Part shown: piece after piece, positions 1-8,987 of the stretch
Numbering within the stretch: position 1 is the stretch's first letter
How the letters are laid out: every line of letters begins with the position of its first letter
Assembly (NCBI GenBank): GCA_963728895.1
Contig: CAVSLM010000001.1
Coordinates: forward strand, 496,001-560,000
Direction of reading: 5' to 3'
Length of the DNA: 64,000 nt
From: CAVSLM01 sp963728895
GTDB taxonomy: Bacteria > Pseudomonadota > Gammaproteobacteria > JBBQDK01
Made by a program: the position numbers and the translations under genes
Notes under the pieces: generated by a model
What the model was told of the DNA's origin: nothing
Seen by the model: only the letters and a program-made list of their open reading frames with translations
Databases searched by the model: none

Positions 1-2
1 GC

Positions 3-563
3 ATCGAGACCGGTACCTATCTGGTGGCGGCCGCCATTACCGGCGGACAGATCAAGGTGAAGCATGCGCGTCCTCAGGTCATGGATGCCGTGCTGCAGAA
101 GCTCGTCGAGGCCGGTGCGGAGATCCGCACCGCAGAGGACTCCATCGAGCTGCTGATGCATGGACGCCGTCCCCGCGCGGTAAACGTGCGCACCGCACCC
201 TATCCGGCGTTTCCCACCGACATGCAGGCGCAGTTCACCGCGCTCAATGCCATCGCCGAAGGGGTGGGGACCATCACCGAGACGGTGTTCGAGAACCGCT
301 TCATGCATGTGCACGAAATGCGGCGCATGGGTGCCGACATCCGCCTGGAAAGCAACACTGCCATCAGCCAGGGCGTGGAGCGGCTCACCGCGGCGCCGGT
401 GATGGCCACCGACCTGCGCGCTTCGGCCAGCCTGGTACTGGCCGGTCTGGTGGCGGAGGGCGAGACGGTGGTGGATCGCATCTATCACATCGACCGCGGC
501 TACGAGTGCATCGAGGAGAAGCTCGCGCAGCTCGGCGCGCGCATCCGCAGGGTACCGGCGTGA
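3..563 (+). CDS. murA: UDP-N-acetylglucosamine 1-carboxyvinyltransferase, C-terminal part (cut by window edge)
   Basis: Transfers enolpyruvate from PEP to UDP-GlcNAc, the first committed cytoplasmic step of peptidoglycan synthesis. The gene enters from the left edge, so only about the last 186 of roughly 420 residues are visible. The piece has the family's PTDMQAQF and ENRFMHVHEM segments and the DLRASASLVLAGL stretch near the C-terminus. The catalytic Cys loop lies outside the window. It ends at a TGA 37 bases before the likely hisG start. A murA-hisG-hisD-hisC order is common in beta- and gammaproteobacteria. Confidence 0.96.
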   Translation: METGTYLVAAAITGGQIKVKHARPQVMDAVLQKLVEAGAEIRTAEDSIELLMHGRRPRAVNVRTAPYPAFPTDMQAQFTALNAIAEGVGTITETVFENRFMHVHEMRRMGADIRLESNTAISQGVERLTAAPVMATDLRASASLVLAGLVAEGETVVDRIYHIDRGYECIEEKLAQLGARIRRVPA

Positions 564-591
564 GACTGCCGCGGCGCATTGCGGTTCCGGG

Positions 592-1254
592 GTGCGGGGG
601 GTGACCGAGCCGCTCACTATTGCGCTTTCCAAGGGGCGGATCTTCAAGGAAACGCTCCCGCTGCTCGCCGCCGCCGGCGTGGTGCCGGCCGAGGATCCGG
701 AAACCAGCCGCAGGCTGATCCTCGATACCAGCGACGCCGGCGTGAAGCTGGTGATCATCCGTGCTGCCGACGTGCCGACCTACGTGCAGTACGGGGCGGC
801 GGATCTGGGCGTCGCCGGCAAGGACGTGCTCCTGGAGCATGGCGGCGAGGGCTTGTACGAGCCGCTGGACCTGCGTATCGCATGCTGCCGCATGATGGTG
901 GCGGGGCTGCCGCAGCCGACCGAGGGCGAAGGACGCATGCGCATTGCAACCAAGTATGTCGCCACCACTCGGCGCTACTTCGCCGCGCGCGGCCAGCAGG
1001 TGGAGATCGTGAAGCTCTACGGCTCCATGGAGCTTGCGCCCCTGGTCGGGCTCGCGGACCGCATCGTGGACCTGGTCGACACCGGCAACACCCTGCGCGC
1101 CAACGGTCTGGTCGAGCAGGAATGGATTGCGGACATCAGCTCACGCCTGATCGTCAACAAGGCGGCGATGAAGATGAAGCACGCGCGCATCAAGCACTTC
1201 ATCGCCCTGATGGAGGGTGCCGTGGCGCCGCGCTCCGCTGCCGGAGGGTTATGA
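592..1254 (+). CDS. hisG: ATP phosphoribosyltransferase, short form
   Basis: Condenses ATP with PRPP in the first step of histidine synthesis. About 220 residues is the length of the short HisG form, which lacks the C-terminal regulatory domain and normally needs a HisZ partner; no hisZ is in this window. Visible family marks are LTIALSKGRI at the N-terminus and GLADRIVDLVDTGNTL with NGL near residue 160-170. GTG at 592 and GTG at 601 are both in frame. The latter gives VTEPLTIALSKGR, closer to the usual N-terminus, and sits behind a G-rich run, so 601 may be the true start. Its stop overlaps the hisD start (ATGA), implying translational coupling. Confidence 0.95.
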   Translation: MRGVTEPLTIALSKGRIFKETLPLLAAAGVVPAEDPETSRRLILDTSDAGVKLVIIRAADVPTYVQYGAADLGVAGKDVLLEHGGEGLYEPLDLRIACCRMMVAGLPQPTEGEGRMRIATKYVATTRRYFAARGQQVEIVKLYGSMELAPLVGLADRIVDLVDTGNTLRANGLVEQEWIADISSRLIVNKAAMKMKHARIKHFIALMEGAVAPRSAAGGL

Positions 1255-2564
1255 GCATGGTGCAGCTCGCGCGCCTGCGAACCTCGGACCCGGATTTTCA
1301 GCCCCGCCTCGAGGCGCTGCTCGCCCACGAGGCCGGTGCGAACGAGGCCGTCAACCGCACCGTCACGGAAATCCTCGCGCAGGTGCGTGCGCGCGGCGAT
1401 GCCGCGCTGCTCGAGTACACGCGGCGATTCGACCGGCTGAACGTTGCGTGCGCCGCCGAGCTCGAGCTGCCGCGATCGGCGCTCGAGCAGGCCGCAGCAC
1501 GCATCCCGCAACATCAGCGCGCGGCGCTCGAGCAGGCGCGCGCGCGCATCGCGGCGCACGCGGAGCGCCAGAAGCTCGAGTCCTGGCAGTACACGGAAGC
1601 CGACGGCACGGTGCTCGGCGAGCAGATCCGGCCGCTCGACCGGGTGGGTCTCTACGTGCCCGGCGGCAAGGCGGCGTATCCCTCCTCGGTGCTGATGAAC
1701 GCGGTGCCGGCCAAGGTGGCCGGTGTGGCGGAGCTGGTGATGGTGGTGCCGACGCCCGGCGGCGAAGCCAACGACCTGGTGCTCGCCGCGGCGCACATCG
1801 CCGGAGTCGACCGGGTATTGCGCATCGGCGGCGCGCAGGCGGTGGCGGCGCTCGCCTTCGGCACCGAGACCGTTCCGCGGGTGGACAAGATCGTGGGGCC
1901 GGGAAACCTATACGTCGCAACCGCCAAGCGCCAGGTGTACGGCACGGTGGGCATCGACATGATCGCCGGTCCTTCGGAGATCCTGGTGATCTGCGACGGG
2001 CTCACCGATCCGGAGTGGATCGCCGCCGATCTATTTTCCCAGGCCGAGCACGACGAGGACGCGCAGGCCATCCTGATCAGCCCCGATGGCGCGTTTCTCG
2101 ATCGCGTGCAGGAGGCCATTGCGCGCCTGCTGCCGCAGATGTCGCGTGCCGCCATCATCGAGCATTCCCTGGGCGCGCGCGGTGCGCTCATCGAGGTGCG
2201 CGATCTCGCAGAAGCCGCGGAGGTCGCGAACTCCATCGCGCCCGAGCATCTCGAGCTCTCGGTAGCCGATCCCAACGCGCTCGCTGCCCGCATCCGCCAC
2301 GCCGGTGCCATCTTCCTGGGCCGCCACACCGCCGAGGCGATCGGCGACTACTGTGCAGGTCCCAACCACGTGCTGCCCACCTCGCGCACCGCACGCTTCT
2401 CCTCGCCGCTCGGTGTCTACGATTTCCAGAAGCGCTCGAGCCTGATCGGCTGTTCGCCCGAAGGCGCAGTCAGCCTCGGCGAGACGGCGGCCACCCTGGC
2501 AGAAGGCGAGGGGCTGACCGCCCACGCTCGCTCGGCACGCTTTCGCGTCGAGGCCGGTCGATAG
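1251..2564 (+). CDS. hisD: Histidinol dehydrogenase
   Basis: Zinc enzyme oxidising histidinol to histidine in two NAD-dependent steps. The 437-residue length matches the family (about 430-440). Visible marks are the VGLYVPGGKAAYPSS glycine-rich segment, IAGPSEILVI, the zinc-ligand region SQAEHDEDAQ, and the APEHLEL stretch that carries the catalytic Glu-His pair. The start ATG is chosen for its four-base overlap with hisG. The same frame is open further upstream, but that part lies across hisG and is only a shadow. Confidence 0.97.
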   Translation: MSMVQLARLRTSDPDFQPRLEALLAHEAGANEAVNRTVTEILAQVRARGDAALLEYTRRFDRLNVACAAELELPRSALEQAAARIPQHQRAALEQARARIAAHAERQKLESWQYTEADGTVLGEQIRPLDRVGLYVPGGKAAYPSSVLMNAVPAKVAGVAELVMVVPTPGGEANDLVLAAAHIAGVDRVLRIGGAQAVAALAFGTETVPRVDKIVGPGNLYVATAKRQVYGTVGIDMIAGPSEILVICDGLTDPEWIAADLFSQAEHDEDAQAILISPDGAFLDRVQEAIARLLPQMSRAAIIEHSLGARGALIEVRDLAEAAEVANSIAPEHLELSVADPNALAARIRHAGAIFLGRHTAEAIGDYCAGPNHVLPTSRTARFSSPLGVYDFQKRSSLIGCSPEGAVSLGETAATLAEGEGLTAHARSARFRVEAGR

Positions 2565-2584
2565 TCCTTGCGGCCGCCGCAACC

Positions 2585-3670
2585 GTGAGCGATTTGGAAG
2601 AACGCCTGCAGCGCCTGATCCGGCCCGAGGTTCGGGCGCTGCGCGCCTACCACGTGCCGGAGTCGGCGGGGTACATCAAGCTCGATGCCATGGAGAACCC
2701 GTACGGTTGGCCCGAGCCACTGGTCGAGGAGTGGCTGCAGAGCCTGCGACACGTTCAGCTCAACCGCTACCCCGATCCGCAGGCACACGCGCTGCAGGAG
2801 CGACTGCGCAGCAGCCAGGGCATTGCGCCCGAGTGGGGCATGGTGCTCGGCAACGGCTCGGACGAATTGATCCAGATGCTCATGATGGCGGTTGCCGCGC
2901 CCGGCCGGGTGGTGCTGTCGCCCGAGCCGAGCTTCGTCATGTACCGCATGATCGCCCTGCTCACCGGCATGCGCCATGTGGCCGCCGAGCTGCGGCCGGA
3001 TGATTTCGCGCTCGATCTGCCGCCGACGCAGGCGCTCGTGGAGCAGCACCGCCCGGCACTGACCTTCCTCGCCTATCCGAACAATCCCACCGGCAACCTG
3101 TTCGATGCCGCAGCGCTGGAAGCGCTGGTCGCGGCCAGTCCGGGTCTGGTGGTGATCGACGAGGCCTATCTGCCGTTCGCGCAGGCAAGCTGCGAGCGGC
3201 TGCTCGATCGCCACCGCCATGTGCTGATCCTGCGTACGCTGTCCAAGCTCGGACTGGCGGGGCTGCGGCTGGGCTTGCTGATCGGGCACCCCGAGTGGAT
3301 CGAGCAGATCGACAAGGTGCGCCTGCCCTACAACATCAACGTGCTCACCCAGGTGAGCGCGGATCTGGCGCTGTGCCACCAGGACGTGCTGGACGAGCAG
3401 ACCGCACGCATACGCGCCGACCGTGAGGCCTTATACATCCGCCTTCGAGCGCTGCCGGGGATCGAAGTGTGGCCGAGCCGGGCGAACTTCCTGCTGTTCC
3501 GACTGCCGGGCGGGCGTGGCCCGAAAGTGTTCGCCAAACTGCGCGCGAGCGGGGTGCTGGTGAAGAATCTGCACGGCAGCCACGGCGCGCTTCAGGATTG
3601 CCTGCGCGTCACGGTGGGCACACCCGCGGAAAACCAGTCCTTCCTCGACGCCTTGCGGGCGGCGCTTTAA
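2585..3670 (+). CDS. hisC: Histidinol-phosphate aminotransferase
   Basis: PLP-dependent class I/II aminotransferase of histidine synthesis, 361 residues from a GTG start 20 bases after hisD. The family features in order are the substrate/cofactor segment KLDAMENPYGWP, AYPNNPTGN, VVIDEAYLPF (Asp and Tyr contacting the cofactor) and TLSKLGLAGLRLG, which holds the Schiff-base lysine. The long open frame upstream of 2585 crosses hisD and is not credible. hisB, a frequent next gene, is absent; the following gene is convergent and unrelated. Confidence 0.95.
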   Translation: MSDLEERLQRLIRPEVRALRAYHVPESAGYIKLDAMENPYGWPEPLVEEWLQSLRHVQLNRYPDPQAHALQERLRSSQGIAPEWGMVLGNGSDELIQMLMMAVAAPGRVVLSPEPSFVMYRMIALLTGMRHVAAELRPDDFALDLPPTQALVEQHRPALTFLAYPNNPTGNLFDAAALEALVAASPGLVVIDEAYLPFAQASCERLLDRHRHVLILRTLSKLGLAGLRLGLLIGHPEWIEQIDKVRLPYNINVLTQVSADLALCHQDVLDEQTARIRADREALYIRLRALPGIEVWPSRANFLLFRLPGGRGPKVFAKLRASGVLVKNLHGSHGALQDCLRVTVGTPAENQSFLDALRAAL

Positions 3671-3781
3671 CCCAGTCTAGAGCACGGTCGCAGTCCCTTC
3701 GAGGCCGGTCGTATGGTGATTGCGTTATTGGAGGATCAGCTGCATCGGGAACCGGGAAGACAGAGCGGACGATGCACAGAA

Positions 3782-3822
3782 CAAGACCTGACCCCGCGCT
3801 GAGGCAACGGGGTCAGGTCTTG
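3782..3822. repeat. Perfect 15-bp inverted repeat between convergent genes
   Basis: Two perfectly complementary 15-base arms (3782-3796 and 3808-3822) flank an 11-base loop, between hisC and the convergent esterase gene. The arms carry GGGGTCAGGTCTTG, close to the GGGGTCAGACTCGAT motif dispersed elsewhere in the window. The hairpin could stop transcription from either side, though the T-tracts are short. It could equally be a mobile palindromic repeat that landed there. Confidence 0.7.
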
Positions 3823-3915
3823 AAGTGTGCATGGCAGGCCCCGCATCATGGGCAGACGCCGTGGTCGCGGGAACCGGTCCTTTGGGCGCTCGGCTGCGAA
3901 GCGCGACCGTGCCGG

Positions 3916-4950
3916 TCACAAGCTCGCCGGGTACCGGGGTGTTGGGGGACTGCCCATTCTCCACAGCATCGCCAGCCCGGACAGGATCAAGAGAAACGCA
4001 GACGGCAGCGGTACCGGGGCCAGGGCTCCCTGCAGGATGGCGGCCACATACTCCTGCCCATGGGTGGTCGGATGCACCGGATCCCAGAAGAGGAGACCTG
4101 CAGGGTCGGCGCACACGGTAGTGCCGAGCACTTGAGAGAGGCAGGAGCTGGTGACGTCGGAGAATCCGGCGGCCGCCGGATCGTCGAGCAGTCGGTTGAA
4201 GGCATCGAACATGTCCACGAGCGTCACGCCGGAAGCCGCGCTGCCAGCAATCTGGGCAAGCTCGCCGTTGAAGGCCACAGAGGCGGCCGTGAGGTCTGCG
4301 TTGTCTTGCAGTTGATTTGCGCGCGGGGTACGTCCGAGGTCCGGCAGGTTGACCAGGAACAGATCGTCGGGGTGCATGTCGAGCAACGTGGTCACGGCGC
4401 TGGACACGGCCGCGGTCGCGAACGGCACCGCATCGGTGGCGTTCGCGAATCCGAGCTCGCGGGCCGAGAGCAGATCGTTGGCGCCGATCCACACGACGAG
4501 CGCCGAGCCGGTGCCGGTCAGATCGGGCAGCTTTCCCGCCGCATTGCCGAGCTCGCTGGCGAGTCCTCCGGCCGCAGCCTGCAGTGCAGCGCCGATAAAC
4601 GGAACGGAGCCCAGTGCGAAGTCGCCGGTGTTGTCGGTACCGCCGTAGGTGTTGGCCATGGCACCGGCGATGGCGAAGGTAGTCACGTTGATTGCAGGGT
4701 TGGCCGTGGCGAAGTAGTCCACCCAGATCGGTCCGTTGGAAAGGCGTCCGTTCCCGCCCGGGTAGCCGGCGAACGCGGCGTTGGCGGCTTGCAGGCCCAC
4801 GATGTTGGCGACGCTGTTGTACAGATTGCCGGTATCGGACAAGCTGTCGCCGAAAATGTCGATGCTGTCGAACGCCGCGTTCGCAGACTGGCTCATGCCG
4901 AGCACCAGGGCGCCAGCGCTCAGGCGCAACCCACCCCCAAGTCGATTCAT
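3916..4950 (-). CDS. Secreted GDSL/SGNH lipase-esterase with VPLPA-type C-terminal anchor
   Basis: Predicted extracytoplasmic ester hydrolase of the SGNH/GDSL family, 344 residues from ATG at 4950. A signal peptide ends in SANA at about residue 28. Block I is FGDSLSDTGN (catalytic Ser), block III is WIGANDLL (Gly-Asn of the oxyanion hole), and block V is WDPVHPTTHG (catalytic Asp-His). The C-terminus has PVPLPSAFLLILSGLAML followed by an Arg-containing tail, which resembles VPLPA/PEP-CTERM exosortase sorting signals. The frame extends upstream to 5130, but that part has no secretion signal, so the inner ATG is preferred. The natural substrate is unknown. Confidence 0.88.
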   Translation of the reverse strand: MNRLGGGLRLSAGALVLGMSQSANAAFDSIDIFGDSLSDTGNLYNSVANIVGLQAANAAFAGYPGGNGRLSNGPIWVDYFATANPAINVTTFAIAGAMANTYGGTDNTGDFALGSVPFIGAALQAAAGGLASELGNAAGKLPDLTGTGSALVVWIGANDLLSARELGFANATDAVPFATAAVSSAVTTLLDMHPDDLFLVNLPDLGRTPRANQLQDNADLTAASVAFNGELAQIAGSAASGVTLVDMFDAFNRLLDDPAAAGFSDVTSSCLSQVLGTTVCADPAGLLFWDPVHPTTHGQEYVAAILQGALAPVPLPSAFLLILSGLAMLWRMGSPPTPRYPASL

Positions 4951-5395
4951 GGACGAAACCCTCCCCCAGTACGCGCCTTCTTCACTCGCCGGACCCGGCA
5001 TCGAGACATGTGCGAGCCTGTCGAGGTTCTGCCGCCGGTGTCCATGGCCAGATCCAACCGTCGTCCATCCGGCGGGCGACGCCAGGCAGGCGAGCGGTAA
5101 CGAAGCCTGTCCGACCCGCCGTTTTCTCATGGCAGCTTAGTTCATTGCGAGGGGTACCGTCGGACTGCAGCTGGTTGCCCGGACAGGCTCCAGGAGACAT
5201 CGCCGGGCCTGCGAGAGTGCGTCGCAGGGCATCGAATTGCGGCGGCGCCGTCCTGGGCTGGATTTGGATGAGCAGCGGGTTCCCCTATCGGCCGCTGGGC
5301 CCAGAAAGCACTGTATTTGGTGTGGGAAAGACCACACCATGCGACAAGGGGATTCCTTTTGATTGATGCCATCCGTGGGCCTGTGGCTGACACTC
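4951..5395. other. Non-coding stretch between the esterase and apr locus
   Basis: No convincing gene is seen on either strand. It must hold the esterase promoter on its left side. The right end may include eroded upstream parts of the membrane-subunit remnant. Confidence 0.5.
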
Positions 5396-5532
5396 GGGGC
5401 GGCCATATTCCCTGGTCCAAGTTCGCCCATATGTTCTACAAGCCCGCGGCGGCCTTCCAGAAAAGGGTGGAGGAGGCAAACAGTTCATCCAACCTGCCTC
5501 GACCTGCTGACGTGAACAACATAGGGAGGTAA
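5396..5532 (+). pseudogene. C-terminal stub of a membrane subunit next to aprB (AprM-like?)
   Basis: An open frame encodes GGHIPWSKFAHMFYKPAAAF and a polar tail ending just 4 bases before aprB. The W-(S/A)-K-x-x-H-M-x-Y pattern resembles the cytoplasmic end of heme/quinone membrane proteins of the NarI/QmoC sort. AprM is the expected gene at this place in several sulfur oxidisers. The transmembrane part is missing upstream, so it is a remnant. Assignment to AprM rests mainly on position. Confidence 0.45.
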
Positions 5533-5536
5533 TCGG

Positions 5537-5992
5537 ATGCCAACCTTCGTTTACATGACGCGATGCGACGGCTGCGGGCAGTGCGTGGATATCTGTCCGT
5601 CCGACATCATGCGCATAGACCGGACCTACCGGCGGGCTTACAACATCGAGCCCAATTTCTGCTGGGAGTGCTATTCGTGCGTGAAGGCATGCCCGCAGCA
5701 TGCGATCGACGTCCGGGGATATGCGGATTTCGCACCGCTGGGCCACAGCGTCAGGGTGCTCAGGGAGGAGGAGAAGGGATCCATCTCCTGGAAGAGCAGG
5801 TACCGGGACGGGCGGGTGAAGGAGTTTACGTTCGCGATCAGGACCACACCCTTGGGTTCCATCAAGGGACCGTCCGATTACGCGGCGCCCGACGCAAGCG
5901 CTCTGGGCTCTCAGATGCTCGCGCACGAGCCCGAGGCGCTCAAGATCGCGGAGCTTCCCACGCTGCCCCCTTCCACGAACAAACAGGTGTGA
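5537..5992 (+). CDS. aprB: Adenylylsulfate reductase beta subunit (ferredoxin-like)
   Basis: Electron-transfer subunit of APS reductase, interconverting APS and sulfite plus AMP in dissimilatory sulfur metabolism. The 151 residues match the family. Two [4Fe-4S] motifs are visible: CDGCGQCVDICP at residues 9-20 and CWECYSCVKACP at about 43-54. The conserved C-terminal tail that wraps the alpha subunit follows. A purine-rich GGGAGG lies just before the ATG. This gene is intact although its partner aprA directly downstream is not, so the complex should be non-functional unless another aprA exists elsewhere. Confidence 0.93.
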   Translation: MPTFVYMTRCDGCGQCVDICPSDIMRIDRTYRRAYNIEPNFCWECYSCVKACPQHAIDVRGYADFAPLGHSVRVLREEEKGSISWKSRYRDGRVKEFTFAIRTTPLGSIKGPSDYAAPDASALGSQMLAHEPEALKIAELPTLPPSTNKQV

Positions 5993-5997
5993 TGCCA

Positions 5998-6720
5998 TGG
6001 TGCTATTCGCATCCAGAAAAACCAATTCGTGGATTCGGACATCCTCGTCATCGGCGGCGGCGGCTTTGGCGGATGCGGGGCCACGTGCGAAGCCAGATAC
6101 TGGGCGCGCGACGCAAAGATCGTCCTGGTCGAAAAGGCGAACATCGAGCGCAGCGGCGCTGTCGCGCACGGCCTGTCGGCGATCAATTGCTATATGGGCA
6201 TGCAGTGGGACGAAAACCGGCCCGAGGACCATGTGCGCTATGCACGCGGTGACCTGATGGGCCTCGTGCGAGAGGATCTGGTCTTCGACATCGCCCGGCA
6301 TGTCGATGCCACCGTCCGCAAGTTCGAGGAGTGGGCACTGCCGATCATGAAGAACCCGGAGACCGGCAGGTACCTGAGAGAAGGTCGATGGCAGATCATG
6401 ATCCACGGCGAGAGTTACAAGCCGATCATCGCCGAGGTAATGAACCCATGCTCAGCCGCGGACTGGAACTTCTAAGCATGCTGAAGAAGGATCTCGATCA
6501 CCTTGGTGCCGAGGATCTGCACCAGCTCCAGAGAGCGGCGGAGTGCGTGACCCGGCACACGCTATTCAGGCAGGAAACCCGGTGGCCGGGTTACTACTAT
6601 CGCGGCGATCATCCGAGGCTGGACGACACCGAGTGGCATGTTTTCACCGGCTCCCAGTACGAAGCGAAGACGGGCGAATGGCATATGAGCAAGCTACCCG
6701 TGTACCACATCATAGAGTGA
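5998..6720 (+). pseudogene. aprA: Adenylylsulfate reductase alpha subunit, internally deleted and frameshifted
   Basis: AprA is normally about 620-660 residues with FAD; here only the two ends survive. The N-terminal 140 residues (FAD motif DILVIGGGGFGGCGA, then the NIERSGAVAHGLSAINC segment and RWQIMIHGESYKPI) run to about 6440. The sequence then jumps, in another frame, to the family C-terminus (LDHLGAEDLHQLQRA, then HTLFRQETRWPGYYYRGD, ending in YHIIE). A second, smaller deletion appears near 6535. The expected ATG at 5998 is one base out of frame with the N-terminal part, as if a G had been lost from ATGGG. Roughly 380 residues including most active-site positions are gone. Confidence 0.88.
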
Positions 6721-6809
6721 GCAAGTGTGCCATCGCTGGCCAGTCGGGCTGGTCAGCGTAGTGGTGCAAGATTGACGAGACGTTCATTCCTTCCCCGATT
6801 ATTCACGCT

Positions 6810-8987
6810 TCACCCGGCCCTCAGCTGCTGTGAATCGATCGGCAAGGTGCGGATGCGCTTGCCGGTGACAGCGAAGATCGCGTTCGCCACTGCCGGGCCA
6901 ACCGCGGCCGTAGGCGCCTCACCGATACCGCCAGGGGTTTCGGTGCTGTTGATCAGGTACGTTTCGATGACGGGGACTTCATCGATCCGCATGGGCCGAT
7001 AGGTGTCGAAATTGGCCTGTTGCACCCGACCGTTCTTGAGCGTGATGGCGCCGTAGAGCGCAGCGGTCAGGCCAAAGATCGACCCGCCCTCCATCTGGGC
7101 CGCGATCGTGTCCGGATTGACCACCATGCCGCAGTCGACGGCGCAGACGATGCGATGCACCTTGATCGCACCATCGGCGGCGACCTCGACTTCCGCCACC
7201 TGCGAAAGGTAGGTGCCGAAGGCAAACTGAACCGAGACGCCGCGGCCCTGCCCCGCGGGAAGAGATCGGCCCCAGCCCGCCTTTTCCGTCGCCAGGCTCA
7301 GCACGCCGAGGGCGCGCGGATTGTGGCCCAGCAGCGCCTTGCGGTAGGCGACCGGATCCTGCTTCGCCGCCGCCGCGAGCTCGTCGATGAAGCTCTCGAC
7401 GACGAAAACGTTGTGCGTCGGGCCGACACCACGCCAGAAGGCGGTGGGGATTCCCGGCGGCTCGACCCGCACATAGTCCACATGGATGTTCGGCAGGGCG
7501 TAAGGCGGTTCTGCTGCTCCGTCCACCGCATCGGGGTCGAGACCATTCTTGAAGAGCGGCGGGACATAACGTGCAATGACCGAGGAGCCGCAGATGCGGT
7601 GGGTCCAGGCCACCGGCTTGCCGTCCGCGCCCAGGCCGGCCGACAGGCGGTCGTAGTAATAGGGCCGATACATGTCGTGCTGGATGTCTTGTTCGCGGCT
7701 CCAGACGACTTTCACGGGTCCCTTCACCTGTTGTGCGATCTTGACCGCGAGAACGCTCCCGTCGGCTTCGAGCCGCCGGCCGAAGCCGCCTCCCAACAGA
7801 TGGTTGTGAATGCTGATCGCTTCCTTCGGCAGGCCGGTCACCTCCGCAACTACAGCCTGGGTCAGGGTCGGGGCCTGAGTGCCGACCCACAGTTCGCAAC
7901 CGTCCTCGCGGACATGGACCGTGCAGTTCATCGGCTCCATCGCCGCGTGGGCGAGAAACGGCGCCTGGTAGATGGCGTCGATCCGACGCGCCGCCCCCAT
8001 GAGCGCTTTCTGGGCATCGCCTTCGTTGCGCGCCACCGCTCCCGGCTGCTTCGATCCCTCTTCGAGCTGGCGGATGATGTCGGCGGTGCTGAGCGTCGCA
8101 TGCGGGCCGTCGTCCCATTGAATGGCCGCCGCCTCGAGCCCCTTGCGGGCCGCCCCCATGTGCTCTGCGACCACGGCCACGGCTTCGTCGATTCGCACCA
8201 GCTGGTGCACACCCTTGACTGCGCGCGCTGCCGCCTCGTTCACCGATTTCGGCTTGCCGCCGAACACGGGCGAGATCGCAATCGCCGCGATCTTCATCTG
8301 CGGCAGCCTCACATCGATGCCGAACTGCGCATGGCCATTGACCTTGTCCGCTGCGTCCATGCGCTTCGCCGGGGTGCCGATCAGGGTGAAGTCTTTCGGA
8401 TCCTTCAGCGCCACGCTGTCGCGGGCCGGCACCGGCAGGACGGCGGCGGCATCCACCAGCTCGCCGTAGCGCAGGCGCTGTGCACCGGCCGGATGCAGGA
8501 CCACGCCGTGCTGCGCGCGGCAGGCGGCGGGGGGAACGCCCCAACGCTCGGCCGCGGCCGCGATCAGCAGCGTGCGGCCGACCGCACCGGCCTGGCGCAA
8601 GGGAGTCCAAAAGGCGCGGATCGAGGACGAGAGTCCGGTCGTCTGACTGTGCAGCAGCGAATTGGCATACAGTGCGTCGTTGGGCGGAGCATGCTCGAGT
8701 CGGACCTGATCGAGGCCGACCTCCAGCTCCTCGGCCAGCAGCATGGGCAGGGCGGTGTAGGTGCCCTGGCCCATCTCGACCATCGGCATCACCAGTGTCA
8801 CGGCGCCCTGCCGGTCGATGCGGATGAAAGCATTCGGCGCGAAGTCGGGCGACGCGGCAGCCGCCGCCCAGGCGGGGCGCAACGCGAGCGGCAGGACAAA
8901 GTGGATCACGAGGCCGCCGCCCAGGGTCGCGCCGGCCTTGAGGAATCGACGGCGGTCGAGCCGGGGCAGCAGTGACGGGTCAGGCAT
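6810..8987 (-). CDS. Molybdopterin-binding aldehyde/isoquinoline oxidoreductase large subunit
   Basis: Large subunit of a two-component periplasmic molybdenum hydroxylase (isoquinoline 1-oxidoreductase/aldehyde dehydrogenase type), 725 residues. The N-terminus LDRRRFLKAGATLGGGL is a twin-arginine signal, so the folded complex is likely exported. Family features are VEMGQGTYTALPMLLAEEL, GGGFGRRLEADG in the molybdopterin region, and GGIGEAPTAAVG near the C-terminus with the probable catalytic Glu. ATG at 8987 is chosen because it puts the Tat motif at the N-terminus and overlaps the small-subunit gene by 8 bases. The substrate cannot be read from sequence. Confidence 0.9.
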   Translation of the reverse strand: MPDPSLLPRLDRRRFLKAGATLGGGLVIHFVLPLALRPAWAAAAASPDFAPNAFIRIDRQGAVTLVMPMVEMGQGTYTALPMLLAEELEVGLDQVRLEHAPPNDALYANSLLHSQTTGLSSSIRAFWTPLRQAGAVGRTLLIAAAAERWGVPPAACRAQHGVVLHPAGAQRLRYGELVDAAAVLPVPARDSVALKDPKDFTLIGTPAKRMDAADKVNGHAQFGIDVRLPQMKIAAIAISPVFGGKPKSVNEAAARAVKGVHQLVRIDEAVAVVAEHMGAARKGLEAAAIQWDDGPHATLSTADIIRQLEEGSKQPGAVARNEGDAQKALMGAARRIDAIYQAPFLAHAAMEPMNCTVHVREDGCELWVGTQAPTLTQAVVAEVTGLPKEAISIHNHLLGGGFGRRLEADGSVLAVKIAQQVKGPVKVVWSREQDIQHDMYRPYYYDRLSAGLGADGKPVAWTHRICGSSVIARYVPPLFKNGLDPDAVDGAAEPPYALPNIHVDYVRVEPPGIPTAFWRGVGPTHNVFVVESFIDELAAAAKQDPVAYRKALLGHNPRALGVLSLATEKAGWGRSLPAGQGRGVSVQFAFGTYLSQVAEVEVAADGAIKVHRIVCAVDCGMVVNPDTIAAQMEGGSIFGLTAALYGAITLKNGRVQQANFDTYRPMRIDEVPVIETYLINSTETPGGIGEAPTAAVGPAVANAIFAVTGKRIRTLPIDSQQLRAG

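Noticed and set aside
579..2564. 661-codon frame extending hisD upstream
   Set aside because: The part before 1251 overlaps hisG in another frame and has no homology; hisD starts at 1251.
5285..6406. 373-codon minus-strand frame across aprB/aprA
   Set aside because: Antisense to clearly homologous apr sequence and without motifs of its own.
7020..8975. 651-codon open frame on the plus strand
   Set aside because: It lies entirely antisense to the molybdenum hydroxylase gene, has His/Arg-rich low-complexity composition and no domain; typical GC-rich shadow.
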